From: an uncultured Alphaproteobacteria bacterium
Lineage (GTDB): Bacteria > Pseudomonadota > Alphaproteobacteria > Rickettsiales > UBA1997
NCBI GenBank assembly: GCA_903959715.1
Contig: CAJBXX010000133.1
Span: 1-5,008, forward strand
Length of the DNA stretch: 5,008 nucleotides
Reading direction: 5' to 3'
The first letter of the stretch is position 1. Every line of letters starts with the position of its first letter. Below the pieces are notes generated by a model. The model saw only the letters and a program-made list of their open reading frames with translations, had not been told where the DNA came from and did no database searches. Shown in pieces: positions 4,987 to 5,008 of this stretch. Made by a program: the position numbers and the translations under genes.

Positions 4987-5008
4987 GAGAAAAGCGACGA
5001 AGCAATGA

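Larger units (their letters stand above)
4873..5003. repeat. 131-bp tandem repeat unit, copy 2
   Basis: This is an exact copy of 4741-4871, one C (4872) after the first, so the period is 132 bp. Its own flanks differ: copy 1 is preceded by GGGTTAT, copy 2 by GAAGCC, and after copy 2 the sequence continues AATGA to the window edge. The zero divergence points to a recent duplication, active gene conversion, or an assembly artefact. A further copy beyond the right edge cannot be excluded, but the break at 5004 argues against a directly adjoining one in the same phase. Confidence 0.95.
4525..5008. other. Non-coding palindrome- and repeat-rich tract
   Basis: No credible gene lies in these 484 bases. 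Within them are a 13-bp direct repeat, four separate inverted repeats (4532-4664), a short stretch without clear structure (about 4665-4720), and two identical 131-bp units in tandem. The decamer GCTTCGTCGC (4594-4603) is the reverse complement of GCGACGAAGC found in each unit (4862-4871 and 4994-5003), so the parts seem related. Base composition is richer in G/C than the two spacers upstream, which suggests repeat elements rather than a decayed gene. Confidence 0.7.

Noticed and set aside
4741..5003. Insertion sequence or MITE ends
   Set aside because: No terminal inverted repeats at the unit edges, no target-site duplication and no transposase; the inverted repeats are internal.
4741..5008. 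CRISPR array
   Set aside because: Only two units, 131 bases long, separated by one base; there are no spacers and no cas genes.

Overview
The window looks like a piece of an AT-rich bacterial genome, most likely an alphaproteobacterium of the Rickettsiales/Holosporales type. The basis is the A/T-biased codon use, spacers that are almost pure A/T, an alphaproteobacterial-looking pyruvate phosphate dikinase, weak or absent Shine-Dalgarno sequences, and a palindrome-rich intergenic tract whose GCGACGAAGCAATGA-type core recalls repeats common in such genomes. The taxonomic call is inference; no rRNA or lineage marker is present.

Layout, all genes on the + strand. (1) 29-1348: a 439-residue charged, helical, serine-rich protein of no family I recognise. 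Its frame is also open to the left edge, so the true start may lie outside the window. (2) 1349-1476: an A/T spacer with a near-perfect A/T-only stem-loop just after the first stop. (3) 1477-4158: a complete pyruvate phosphate dikinase (ppdK, 893 aa) with every catalytic residue I could place. (4) 4159-4350: an A/T-rich spacer with a second A/T stem-loop, a candidate extended -10 promoter, and a 15-bp palindrome near the predicted transcription start. (5) 4351-4524: a small ORF for a 57-residue peptide with an N-terminal export signal. (6) 4525-5008: 484 bases with no credible gene, packed with palindromes and ending in two identical 131-bp units in direct tandem (period 132).

Only ppdK has a function readable from sequence: reversible conversion of pyruvate, ATP and phosphate to PEP, AMP and PPi in central carbon metabolism. 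Nothing ties the two flanking ORFs to it, and the spacers of 128 and 192 bp with hairpins suggest separate transcription units. The most unusual part is the right-hand repeat tract. I see no defence system, CRISPR array, transposase, integrase, rRNA or tRNA.
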